Assembly: GCA_019321725.1 (NCBI GenBank)
Contig: CM033108.1
Coordinates: forward strand, 20,783,799 to 20,847,798
Source of the DNA: Paulownia fortunei
Taxonomy: Eukaryota > Streptophyta > Magnoliopsida > Lamiales > Paulowniaceae
Reading direction: 5' to 3'
Length of the DNA stretch: 64,000 nt
Positions within the stretch are counted from its first letter, which is position 1. Every line of letters starts with the position of its first letter. Below, piece by piece: positions 54,159 to 64,000 of this stretch. The notes under the pieces were generated by a model, which was not told the origin of the DNA, ran no database searches, and saw nothing but the letters and a program-made list of their open reading frames with translations. The position numbers and the translations under genes were made by a program.

Positions 54159-55000
54159 TGTATAGACAAATAAAATTTGTGTCAATTAAATGGTGATACA
54201 TGTAAAATAATATATTAAATATTATTTTTTATTTTTTATTTACATTGGAAGTTAAATTAAATTTAATTCCTCAAATAAATAGTTAATTAATTGATATGAT
54301 AATATATATTTTATTGGTCAATCAAATATCGTCAAGTGTCAAATCTCATTTCTTAACAATTAAGATTATATCAAATCTTATAATTAAAGAGTCAATTAAA
54401 TCGTGCTATTTTCTCAAATGACTTATCTAAGAATCTCTATCATATAAGTATAAATAGGGGTCACATCCAAAGAGTTAAATATAATAACATAAGTTGTGAA
54501 GAAGAGATCCAAGCAAAAAAGGTATTGGAGGAAATTCTTTTAACTTAAGGTGATCAAATTAAAAGAGATGCACGGTGTTCAAAATTAAAATTAAGGCGTT
54601 CATCATAGGGTCCATCTAAATAATAATATTTAGTTCGAGATTAAGTTGTTATACCCTCGAATTAACATTATTAAATATTAAATACACTTTGGAGGAGATC
54701 AGATAGTCAATCTCATCAACAAATTATCAAATTCTAAAGTCAACGTTCTTGAAGATTAATTCGTGACTAAGATGTTAAATTTTTGAATTAATGTTATTGA
54801 AGGATGAAATCAAGTTTGCAGAAAATTAAATTAGCGATTCCACCTCTAAAATTTTAAATCCCAAAAGTTATTGTTCTTGAAGAGAAGAATTAGAAGGTTA
54901 AAATAGAGATTGTAGCAGTTTTATTCTTTCAATTTAAATAAAATTCAATTTATACTATTTTTCTTATTTGTTGTTTTTAAGACAACAAAATTGTGTTACA
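54159..55000 (+). mobile_element. 5' LTR of a gypsy element, B-type
   Basis: 842 bp, starting TGTATAGACAAATAAAATTT (54159) and ending ...TTGTGTTACA (55000). TATAAATAGGGG is at 54449-54460. The downstream part aligns with the A-type LTRs (7057-7800, 32003-32753), but the first ~250 bp differ, so it is a subfamily with a different U3. Sisters start at 61446 and 63286. Confidence 0.8.
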
Positions 55001-55858
55001 AATTTCTGGTATGCCCAATAGGGCGATCTCTACCTCTCATATCTTCCTTTTAAATCAAGTTCAAAATTCAAATGACAATGAAGGACAATCACTCCAATTT
55101 TATAAATGTCAAATTTTCTATGTCAGGACATGGAGTCACTATTCCAAATTACAAGCATAAGGGGGCAAGACAAGATGGTGTGTTGTCGAACCATGAAGTC
55201 ACCACTCTAAGTCACAGGCATAAGGGGCAAAGCATGAGGGTGTATTGCAGAATCATAAAGTCGCCACTTCAAAATACAAGTATAAAAGGGCATGACAAGA
55301 TGGAGTGTTGCACCACTCCAAAACACAAGCATGAGGGGGCAAGGGAATATGGTGATTTAACTTATCAGTTAAATTGTGGGCAAAGCAAGAAACAAAAATT
55401 GTGGAGAAATAGTTGATGAATTCAATTAGGATGATTGAATCTTCTATAAGCTCAAATTTTGAAGTCACAATAATCATGGTAGTCCAAACTATTTTACTGA
55501 AAGAGCAAATTACAAATTTGTTGTTGAGGGACTCACGAAATATGTTCAAGAACAAGACTCTCAAATCATGAAGTTAATGAAAAAAGTAGATAATACTAAT
55601 ACAAGTCCCATAATAGACAAACAAATTGAAGTTCATAACAAAACTGAGACATATATGAAGAAACAGCCAAGTGAAAGAGAGAATTCTTCGAAAGAGTTGC
55701 AAGTTTCATCTTATGGTTGATTCATGTTGATCAACTGAAAGAGTTTATTATTAGGACTATCAAAGATGAATTCAATGAAAGTTTTAAATTATCTTTGACT
55801 TATGTCAAATCGTACACTAAGAGAATTGATTATTTGAATATACCAGTTGACTACCAAC
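55001..55858 (+). mobile_element. Leader and gag start of the B-type gypsy element
   Basis: TGGTATGCCCAATAGGGCG (55006) is the putative primer-site region shared with the other leaders. It is followed by a leader like that at 6960-7050 and the ~63-bp repeats at 55110-55345. About 55390-55850 is the degenerate equivalent of the gag N-terminal part at 6290-6700. It stops where the hAT copy has inserted at 55859. Open frames across the repeats are not convincing genes. Confidence 0.7.
55110..55345 (+). repeat. Leader tandem repeats, ~63-bp unit
   Basis: Units with GTCACTATTCC, GTCACCACTCTA, GTCGCCACTTC and CACCACTCC begin near 55134, 55198, 55260 and 55311. Each has a CACAAGCATGAGGGGGCAAG-like body, homologous to 6770-6960. 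Confidence 0.75.
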
Positions 55859-58710
55859 TAGACCCGACCACGGTTCAAAAATCATCGATTTTGGTTTGAA
55901 ATTGCCTATTCCACAGGTTGGAATTTCTCGACCCATAATCGTAACTAGGTAGGCTGGTTACGGTTTGGGTTTCGGAATTGCCTAGTCGATTCTAATTTCA
56001 GTTGACTGTCGGTTCTAACCCTTGGATTTTTTTATTTTTTTTTCGAAAATTTTTAAACTTAAATTTGTAAAAAATATTGTTAATTTTCGAATTTAATAAA
56101 AAAAATTAACTTAAATTTGAGAAAAAAATTAGCTAGAATTTAAATTATATAATTAAAAATAATTTTAAAAATCAAAAAGGGCTTAAACTTAAATTTAAGT
56201 TGACTATGTATCCTCTTAGGGTATAGAGGAATCAAAGCCTACGTAGTTCTCTTATTTTTTTACTCATTTTACCTTAGGGAATGGCATGGCTCAATCACTC
56301 CCACCCATTCTCATCGTCATTCCATCCATGTCATCATCTTGATCTTCCTCCGAATCCGGTTGACTTGTCTTCATACAGAGAACTTGATCCAATCATTAAA
56401 ACATGTTTGGATTTTTAAATTCTCGAGAGACAAAGTTGAGTATTTCTCATTCAATATATTGTCCCCTACACTGAAAACTTGCTCCACTGCAACGGTTGAA
56501 GTGAGTGAAGCAAGTATCTTCTTCACCATCACGGATAAAATTGGGTAAGTTTGCTCCTTTTGCGACCACCATCACAAAATGTCGAACTATTCATCATAAT
56601 ATGTCTCATTAAACTCAAATGAAATATTAAAATAACTCTCAAATTCCTAGTTGGAACTTGAGGATCCTCTAAGACGTTTAGTTAGTTCCTTAAATAAAAG
56701 TTATAGTGCTTTAAGCCTAGAACTACTACTATTACTAGTATTTTTTATATCAAATTAAGTTGTTGTGAGTCATATTATGAACTGTATTTTTTATAAAATT
56801 CATTTAAAGGTGTTCTAACTTTAAATATAATATTTTCTATATCTATACTATGATTATTTTCATAACGTCTTAAAATTTTATAATAAATTATTAACACATC
56901 TTGAAAACCATCTAATTTAAGCATAGTTGAAAACAACAACGACTAAATTAATTTTTGAAATTTCTAAAAGATATTTTTTCCATTTACACTGCATTGATAA
57001 AGTACAATTTACTTAATTTTGGTCTTTAGAGTTAATGTTATCATGTAAAACTGATACAATATTATAATAATTTAATAATACTAAATGAGAAGATGGGGAA
57101 TAAACACTAGATAATTGTAAAGTAGCATCATTAAATATATTTTAAATTTTTTCATATATTGTTCAATAGTGTGGATATAAATGCAAATAAGTAGTAACAA
57201 TTTGTCAAAAAAATAATATAATAAATCTTTATAATTAAATTTTTTTTCTAATAATCTATATATTGAATTCCAATGGGTTGGAACATCCCGTAGAAATTTG
57301 TAGGCCTCATACCATTGGCCTTGTAAAATCTAAACCATTGTTTATTAATGTATGGATATATCCATAAATAAGAAAATGCTTGTCTAATAAGTTTATGTTG
57401 ATTTTTTAAATCTTTTAAGTCATCTTGTAGACATAAATTTAAAATATGACATATATATCTAATATGAAAAAATTTACCACTAATTGATGGTTGACATTCA
57501 ACTTTAAGATTACCAATACTAGCATTATTAGGTGCAACAATGTCTAATGATATTAATATATATATATATATATATTAATTAAATTATATTATTCCAATAT
57601 TAAAAATATAATTTGAGAAATATTTGAAGTTGTGTGTGAACTATCAAAACTTCTATATACAAGTAATCTTTTTTGAACTGTCCAAGAATCATCAATCCAA
57701 TAACATGTAATACTCATATATGAATGTGTTTACTAATGGTCACTTCAAATATCACTACATAAAGAAATTTTATTATTTACATTGATTAATATTTCTTTTA
57801 ACTCTTTTTTAGTTTTATTGTATACTTTTTTGACATGACGTGTTAGTGTGGTTCGTGGAACACCTTTAGCTACAGTATTATATGTTGTTTGAATTAACTC
57901 ATTAAAAAAAATTATTTTCAAAACTAAAACTATGATGTTCAACTAAAACAAATCTAACTAAATTTTCTTTACATTTAACATTATTATATTTAAATAAATA
58001 AATATCGTTACCTCTACTGGCGTTGGAAGATGCAACGACAATATTTGAGTTTGAGTACGGTCGATGCCAAATTCCATCGGGTATTTATTCTCCACATATC
58101 TTCTAAAATATCTATAACCACCTCATGATTGAAATTTATAAGATTGCGAGCAATACTTACATTTTACTCGCATCTCTCCATTTGGAAGTGTCATTTTATC
58201 AAAGTATTTAATAAAAATTGAGGATTTGAGAGATGAAATAGATCGAGAATGAACATCACTCATTGTTTTTGGAGTAGATCGAGTATGAGTATCAAAGTGA
58301 ACTTGTTTTTCATCACTCAAGTCCACCTCATAATCCATGTGGAGCCTAGGTTACTCGTTGTAGTGAACATCTTTCCCTTACTTCTGTTGCTTGAACTGAC
58401 TATTTTTTATAAATGATAAAAATTTAAAATATAGAATTGAAGAATGAATAATTGAAGAGAAAAGAAATAAAATATTAAAAATAATTAGAATAGTATACAA
58501 TATAAAATATAAAATTGAATAATGAATAATTGATAGTAGAGAATTAAAAAATTGAGAGTTAGAATGTAGAAGTGTGAAAAAAAATAAAGAAAAGAGGGGT
58601 TTTTATAGAGAAAAAATACAAAAAATAAAAAATAAAAAGAAATTAATTGGTTGACCGTTGGCAACAGTCAAATTACCATTGCTAACGGTCAAATTGTTAT
58701 ATGAAATTGT
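55859..58710 (-). mobile_element. Second hAT copy, truncated at one end
   Basis: The left end TAGACCCGACCACGG matches the ends of the 10552-13862 element, and the two are collinear through GGGTATAGAGGAATCAAAGC, the transposase remnants and TTGGCAACAGTC near the right. The right terminal inverted repeat is missing: homology stops at about 58710, so no target duplication can be verified (left flank CTACCAAC). It interrupts the gag-like region of the B-type gypsy element and is therefore younger. Confidence 0.8.
56290..58340 (-). pseudogene. hAT transposase pseudogene, copy 2
   Basis: The BED finger start (SSIFIKYFDKM, then VKCKYCSQSYKF) is at 58338-58123. The conserved motif CYWIDDSWTVQKRLLVYRSF is encoded in one uninterrupted frame at about 57700-57640, better preserved than in copy 1. 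The C-terminal dimerisation block is well preserved at about 56550-56390 (ILASLTSTVAVEQVFSVG, then NILNEKYSTLSLENLK). Other segments have stops and frameshifts, so it is inactive. Confidence 0.82.
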
Positions 58711-58759
58711 AATAATATATTGTGTGGGGAAAAAAATCAACATAATCCTATGTGATAAC

Positions 58760-59048
58760 CTCTATTCTTAAATCTTTTTCCCATTTCCTTTCTTCCTCTC
58801 TATTTATACACCATTCACACTATCGTCCCTCTCCCTCTCCCTCTCCCAAATAATTTTTCATTTTTCTCTCAGTACTTACTTCTTTGATTCTTGTTTTGGC
58901 TTTTCACATTTCTCAAAGTGTTTGATACCAATAGAGAAGTGTGGGAGGGAGCCGTAGTAAAGCTCAGGTCTTTGTCTTTCTTGAATTAATTTTGAGTTTG
59001 CCCATTTCATTTTCTTGTATTAGTAATTCTTGGAGCTATGGTTGCTAA
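58760..59048 (+). promoter_or_regulatory. Promoter- and 5'-UTR-like stretch ending at an ATG
   Basis: CTCTATTTATACACC (about 58798-58812) looks like a TATA box. It is followed by a CTCCCT repeat (58828-58847), a pyrimidine-rich leader, a possible 5'-UTR donor (CTCAGGTCTTTG, ~58958) and ATGGTTGCT at 59039. The ATG is followed after nine bases by a hAT-like insertion. Beyond the insertion the frame would continue GAAGCTAAG|GTGTGT, a possible splice donor, and 35 bases on the sequence becomes retroelement. If real, this is only the 5' end of a host gene of unknown identity. Confidence 0.35.
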
Positions 59049-60714
59049 TGGGGTGTAAATGAACCAAGCCGCTCGTGAGCTATTCGAATTTCAGCTCGAA
59101 AAAAAATTCGTTCAATATTGATCGATAATTTTAACAAGCCAAGCTCGAGCTCGATTTTGAGCTCGAAAATTTTATCGAGCCGAGCTCGAGTCTAGTAGTA
59201 TTTGGTTCATTAGCTCGCGAGCCTATTCGTTTATATACTCGTAAACCTATTTGTGAGCTCGAGCTCGAGTTTAGTTTATTTATATACTCTCAAACCTATT
59301 CGCAAGCCTAGCTTATTTGATAAGTTCACAAACATGTTCATGAGCGGCTCGTTTAAAAGTTCGATAACAGACTCTATAAAATTATAAAAATCTTAAACAT
59401 AAAATTTTCTAATGGAATCAAACACAATACCTTCGAAAAAAATGTGAAAACTCACACCACTGAGCCAACTATATTTTTGTATAATCAAGCATATTAAAAT
59501 ATTCTTTAAGAACTAACATAATCAATAAATAAAATTCAATGCAAATCTTATAATGGTATATTTAGAATAATTAATTGAAAAATTATATATAACTAAGATA
59601 ATTCAGAAAATAAGAATAAATATTTAGAATAATTAATAAAATTAGGCTAATCAAATAAAACCAACTTTTATTATGATTTATGAAACATCTAGAGTATGAC
59701 CTACTTGAAATTAATAAATTTCTTACATTTAAAAATTTAAAAATAAGAATATAAACAGAGAATAATAAATTTAGATTAATTAATGCAAATCTTATAATGG
59801 TATATTTAGAATAATTAATTAACTAATTATATATAACCAAGATAATTCATAATATAAGAATATAAATTTAGAATAATTAATAAAACTAGGTTAATCAAAT
59901 AAAACAAACTTCTAGTATGATTTAGGAAACATCTACAGCATACGTACTTGAAATTAATAAATTTTCCTATATTTAAAAATAAGAATATAAATAGAGAATA
60001 ATGAATTTAGATTAATCAACTTAGAGCAATAAATATAATTTAATAATATATTATAGAACCATCGATTTAGAATAATTAAAAAATAAAATAATAAAATTAA
60101 AAGTAATCAAATATCATAAGATAATACAATTAAATTAAAATTAGTTAAAAGATTAGATAGTTGTTTCTTTTTAAAATTTAAAAAATATAAAATATAAATA
60201 TGTAATAATATATTTAGTCTAATCAACTAAAATTCAATTCTAAATCTTAGGATGACAAACTATAATAATAAACTAAAATTTTATATATTAATTATATTTA
60301 AAATAATTCATAAACTAAGAATTTCAATTAATAATAATAAACATAGATTAAAATATAAAATAAAATGTGTTGTTTTCTATTTTTTGAAATGAAATGTGTT
60401 TATCAAGCTCGAGCTCGATTGTTTGTTTAACGAATGTGTTATTTTCTATTTTTTGAAATAAAATGTGTTTATCGAGCTTGAACTCGATTGTCTACTTAAC
60501 GAGTTTAAACTCGAGCTTGATTTTATGCTTGACGAGCCGAGCTCGAACTAAGCTCGAGTCGTTCGCGAACTTAATAATTTTCAAACAAACCGAACTCAAG
60601 CTTAATTATAAAAGCTTGAGTCGAGCTCAAGTTTATGAAAAATTCAAATGAGCCGAATTAGAGCTTTTTTCTGTTCGGCTCGATTCGATTCGATTCGATT
60701 CGATTACAGCCTTA
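59049..60714. mobile_element. Non-autonomous hAT-like element with 8-bp target duplication
   Basis: It is flanked by GTTGCTAA (59041-59048) and GTTGCTGA (60715-60722), 8-mers differing at one base. Ends: TGGGGTGTAAATGAACC on the left; reverse complement of the right TAAGGCTGTAATCGAATCG. Subterminal regions are rich in GAGCTCGAGCTCG-type palindromic motifs, which is common in plant hAT-derived repeats. The interior is AT-rich with a 243-bp tandem duplication (from 59541 and 59784) and no transposase. Confidence 0.65.
59541..60026. repeat. 243-bp tandem duplication inside the hAT-like element
   Basis: GCAAATCTTATAATGGTATA starts at 59541 and again at 59784, and collinearity persists through GAAACATCTA and TACTTGAAATTAATAAATTT. 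Confidence 0.85.
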
Positions 60715-60754
60715 GTTGCTGAAGCTAAGGTGTGTATTTTCTTTAAATACCCAA

Positions 60755-61445
60755 GTGATGTCAATGATGAAGAAGATGTGGTACCATATGCAATAACTAC
60801 TAACTTCGATTTTTCAATGCTTCTAGATACGAGCATAAACTATCTAAATTATCAAATTAAATGTTGCTCAAATACCCCTTGATAAGAGCATAAACTGTCT
60901 GTAAAACCCTTTAATATAAGTATAAACTATCAATAAGTTAAAATAAATTCAAAAGCTCATTGACATGAATATAAAAGGTTTACAAGGTAAATCAACTTGA
61001 ACGTTCCTTGATACAAGTATGAATTATCTACAACTTCAAATTCAATTAAAAACTCGTTGATAAGAGTATAAACTATTTACAAATTCTGAATTCAAATGGA
61101 GACTTCTTAATACGAATATAAACTATCTACAAATTCGAAATAAATTCAAGTCAAAAACTCCTTGATATAGGATAAACTATCTACAAATTTAAATCAATTC
61201 AAATTGAAGAGTCATTGATACGAGTATAAACTATCTAACAAATTGAAATTCAAATTAAAGACTTCTATAAACTATCTATAAATTCAAATTAATTCAATAG
61301 AATAACTCATCGATAGGAGTTTAGCTTATCTCTATATTCCAAATAAGTTCAACTAAGCTATCATGACTGGATCCTATTGATGAAAGAGTTCACAACTTAT
61401 TCACTCTAAGACAAATTATCCGTGAATAAGTTTCGAGAAGGTATT
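60755..61445 (+). mobile_element. 3' internal region of a gypsy element with ~50-bp repeats
   Basis: It begins with GATGTCAATGATGAAGAAGA, homologous to the minus-strand sequence at 5780-5810. About ten tandem repeats follow (60820-61330; reverse-complement core ACTCCTTGATACGAGTATA-like), then a ~110-bp link containing CACAACTTATTC shared with 30750-30830, and a degenerate polypurine stretch (TTTCGAGAAGG) just before the LTR. Confidence 0.8.
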
Positions 61446-62302
61446 TGTAAACAAATAAAATTTGTGTCAATTAAATGGTGATACGTGTGAAATAATATAT
61501 TAAATATCAATTTTATATTTTTCTATTTATATTGAGAATTTAATCAAATTTAATTTCTCAAGTAAATAGTTAGTTACTTGATATGATAACATACATTTTA
61601 TTAGTCAATCAAACATCGTCAAATGTCAAATTTCAATTTTTGGCAATCAAGATTATATCAAATATTGTGATCAAACAGATAGATATCAATCAAATTATGA
61701 AGTGTTAATCAAATAACTTATCCAAGTTTCCCTACCCTATAAGTATAAATAGATGTCACATCTAAAAAGTTAAACACAACAACATAAAATAGTGAAGAAA
61801 AAAGTCCAAGCAAAAAAGATGTCGGAGGAAATTCTCTCATCCAAGTCAATCAAATTCAAGGAGATCTACGATGTTCATGATGAAAATCAAGATGTTCATC
61901 ATGGAGTCCATCCAAATAATAGTGTCTAATTCGAGATTAAGTTGTTAAAATCTTGAATTAATGTTATTGGAGATTAAATCTATCTTGGAGGAGATCAAAG
62001 AGTCAATATCATTAACAAGTTGTCAAATTTAAAAGTCAACAATCTTGAAGTTCTAACATTTGATTTAAGATTAAGGTATTAAACTTTCGAATTAATATTA
62101 TTGAAGGATGAAATCAAGTTTAGGGGAGTTAAATCAACAATTGCACCTCCAAAAAGTTCAAATTCTAAAAATTATTATTATTGAAGAGAAGAACCAGATG
62201 ATCCATCAATATTGTAACAATTTTATTCTTTCAATTTAAATAAAATTTAGTTTGTACTATTTTTATTATTTGTTATTTTTGTAGAAAACTATATTTGTTA
62301 GA
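61446..62302 (+). mobile_element. 3' LTR, B-type
   Basis: 857 bp, starts TGTAAACAAATAAAATTTGT. A TATA-like CTATAAGTATAAATAGATG lies near 61737-61755. It aligns closely with 54159-55000 and with 63286 onward. Together with the 5' LTR at 54159 it could bound one heavily nested element. Confidence 0.8.
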
Positions 62303-62306
62303 AATT

Positions 62307-62815
62307 TGTAATACAAATTTCGTTATCTTCAAAATTAACAAATAAGAAAAATAGTACAAATAAAACTTTATCGACTTGAATAAATAACATGAGTACAATC
62401 TCTATTTTGACCCTCTGGTTCTTCTCTTAAAAAACAAGAACTTTTGGAATTTAAAATTTTGGAAGTGGAATGACTGATTTGATCTTCTCCAAATTTGATT
62501 TCATCCTTCATTAATGTTAATTTAAAGATGAACATTTTAATCTCGAATCAAATATTAGAATTTTCATAAAATATTGACTTTTGAATTTGACAACTTATTG
62601 ATTGGATTGACCATTTGATTTCCTCCAAGGTAGATTTAATTTTCAATAATGTTAATTCGAGTGTTTAATAACGTAATTTTAAATTAAATATTATTATTTG
62701 GATGAATTTCACAATGAACGCCTTCAATTTTGATCTGTTACTGTGGATCTTTTTGAATTTAATCACCTTAAATTGAGAGAATTTCTTTTAATACTTTAAC
62801 AATGAAACCTTTTTA
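62307..62815 (-). mobile_element. Inverted partial LTR, head-to-head with the preceding LTR
   Basis: It starts TGTAATACAAATTTCGTTAT and is the reverse complement of the end of the B-type LTR for about 500 bp (for example CCCTCTGGTTCTTCTCTT at 62420 mirrors GAAGAGAAGAACCAGATG at 62182). Only four bases separate it from the plus-strand LTR, creating a long imperfect palindrome centred near 62305. Confidence 0.75.
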
Positions 62816-63285
62816 CCTAGTTGTTTCAAGTTTGGATAATGACAAGTCTAATTTTAATTTATTATTAAGCACATAGGCTCTCATTTATTTTATCCCAAAT
62901 GAAAAAAGTAAAATGAAAGGTAAAACATACAAATTGGAAAGGAAAGTGGAATGAAAAATTCACGGAAGTGCACCGATGCTTGCTTATGGTCTAATCTTTA
63001 ATTTGCAAATGAAGTTTTATTAAAGGTTGGTTCACTATATTAGTTTTGAATGGGCCAAATTGTTTTGCAAATGAACTTTGAAGACACAAAAGTTTTGAGC
63101 CTTTTTCCGGTGATCTATTTTGGGTATATGAAGAAAAAATGGGCCTTTAAAATTGGAATTCAATTGCTTAAGTCCAAAAGTCTACCTGCATTCTGCAAGG
63201 GACAATACAAAAGAAGAATTTAAGAAATTATCGTGACTTATTTATTTTAAAATGTATTATTCATAAATAAGTTTGGAGTGTCATT
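62816..63285. other. Intergenic or unclassified spacer
   Basis: No gene seen. The last ~60 bp (63225-63285, ending TTTGGAGTGTCATT) resemble the link and polypurine stretch preceding the LTR at 61446, so the right edge is gypsy-derived. Confidence 0.5.
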
Positions 63286-64000
63286 TGTAGATAAATTAAA
63301 TTTGTGTCAATTAAATGGCGACATGTGTAAAATAATATATTAAATATTAATTTTTTATTTTTTATTTATATATTGAGAATTTAATCAAATTTAATTCCTA
63401 AAGTATAATTAATTAATATTATAATATATATTTTATTAGTCAATTAAATTTTAACAAGTGTCAAATCTCAATTATTGGGATCAAGATCATATCAATCTTG
63501 TGATTAAAGAGATAGATATCAATCAAGTCATGAAAAATCAATTAAATCATGCTACTTTATCAAATGACTTATTCAAAAGCTCTTATCTTACAAGTATAAA
63601 TAGGGGCCATTCCTAAAAATAAGAAACATAAATTGTGAAGAAGATGTTTAAGCAAGAAATGTGTTGAAGGAAATTTTCTCAACTTAATGTGATCAAATTC
63701 AAGAAGATTCACGGTGTTTAAGACGAAAATCAAGGTGGTCATCGTGGGGTTCATCCAAATAATAATATTTAACTCGAGATTAAGTTGTTAAACCATCAAA
63801 TTAATATTATTGATAATTAAATCCACCTTAGAGGCGATCAAAGTGTCAATCCCATCAACAAATTGTCAAATTTCAAAGTCAATATTTTTGAAATTCTAAA
63901 GTTTGATTCAATATTAAGGTGTTAAATTTTTGAATTAACTTTATTGAATAATGAAATTAAATTCGGAGAAGATCAAATCAGCAATTTCATCTCCAAAATT
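63286..64000 (+). mobile_element. B-type LTR, runs off the window
   Basis: Starts TGTAGATAAATTAAATTTGT and is collinear with 54159-54870 and 61446-62165 up to the window edge. It has a TATA-like CAAGTATAAATAGGGG at about 63590-63605. Confidence 0.8.

Noticed and set aside
55072..55416. 114-residue plus-strand frame with internal repeats
   Set aside because: It overlaps the ~63-bp leader repeats of the gypsy element. The equivalent region at 6770-6960 is not open, so coding is unlikely.
54159..64000. Endogenous pararetrovirus
   Set aside because: No movement protein, coat protein or viral-type polymerase signature; the LTR structure, leader and gag resemble Ty3/gypsy retrotransposons.

Overview
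This is nuclear DNA from a flowering plant, probably a eudicot. It is very AT-rich, gene-poor and dense in decayed transposable elements. Only two host genes can be supported: an intron-containing NADPH-dependent alkenal double-bond reductase (21831-26265, + strand, five exons) and an intronless MIZU-KUSSEI1-like (DUF617) gene (50352-51119, - strand). Both read as intact. The GT-AG introns, the plant LTR-retrotransposon primer sites and the hAT and MITE insertions exclude a prokaryote. A 100-base run of N (10020-10119) marks an assembly gap. The species cannot be named from the sequence alone.

Left part (1-21.8 kb): AT-rich repeats; the start of a Ty3/gypsy-like element with an initiator-Met-type primer site (~2.5 kb); a deleted gag-bearing gypsy element on the - strand (4.9-7.8 kb) with tandem repeats in both its leader and its 3' region; an LTR-like repeat with a 33-bp minisatellite (8.5-9.6 kb); a 3.3-kb hAT element with matching ends and an 8-bp target duplication (10552-13862); a long-inverted-repeat element carrying a GC-rich core (about 14.4-16.1 kb, Pack-MULE-like); and a tandem array of LTR-like units with tRNA-Met-like primer motifs (17.4-21.6 kb) that runs up to the reductase promoter.

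Middle (26.3-49.3 kb): a tandemly fused non-autonomous LTR element with three LTRs and two internal regions (27.2-32.8 kb), with a 1.2-kb solo LTR of another family nested in it; an 8.7-kb Athila-type Ty3/gypsy element with both LTRs, tRNA-Asp primer site and polypurine tract but a decayed and deleted coding region (33.1-41.8 kb); then copia-like and gypsy-like LTR fragments, a duplicated ~0.65-kb block, and a second copy of the solo-LTR family.

Right part (49.3-64 kb): the MIZ1-like gene, followed by a nested cluster. A gypsy element of the same tandem-repeat superfamily (5' LTR 54159-55000) is broken by a second hAT copy (from 55859). Next come a promoter-like stretch split by a 1.67-kb hAT-like element with 8-bp target duplications, the 3' repeats and LTR of a gypsy copy, an inverted LTR placed head-to-head, and a further LTR running off the edge.

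The two host genes are functionally unrelated. What ties the window together is one LTR-retrotransposon superfamily, present in at least four places, whose members carry degenerate ~50-bp tandem repeats with a TATACTCGTATCAAGGAGT core just inside the 3' LTR. I found no clear new biochemical system. The most noteworthy items are this repeat superfamily with its fused LTR-sharing array, the Pack-MULE-like element, the LTR-like array abutting the reductase gene, and the intron bounded by a 13-bp direct repeat.
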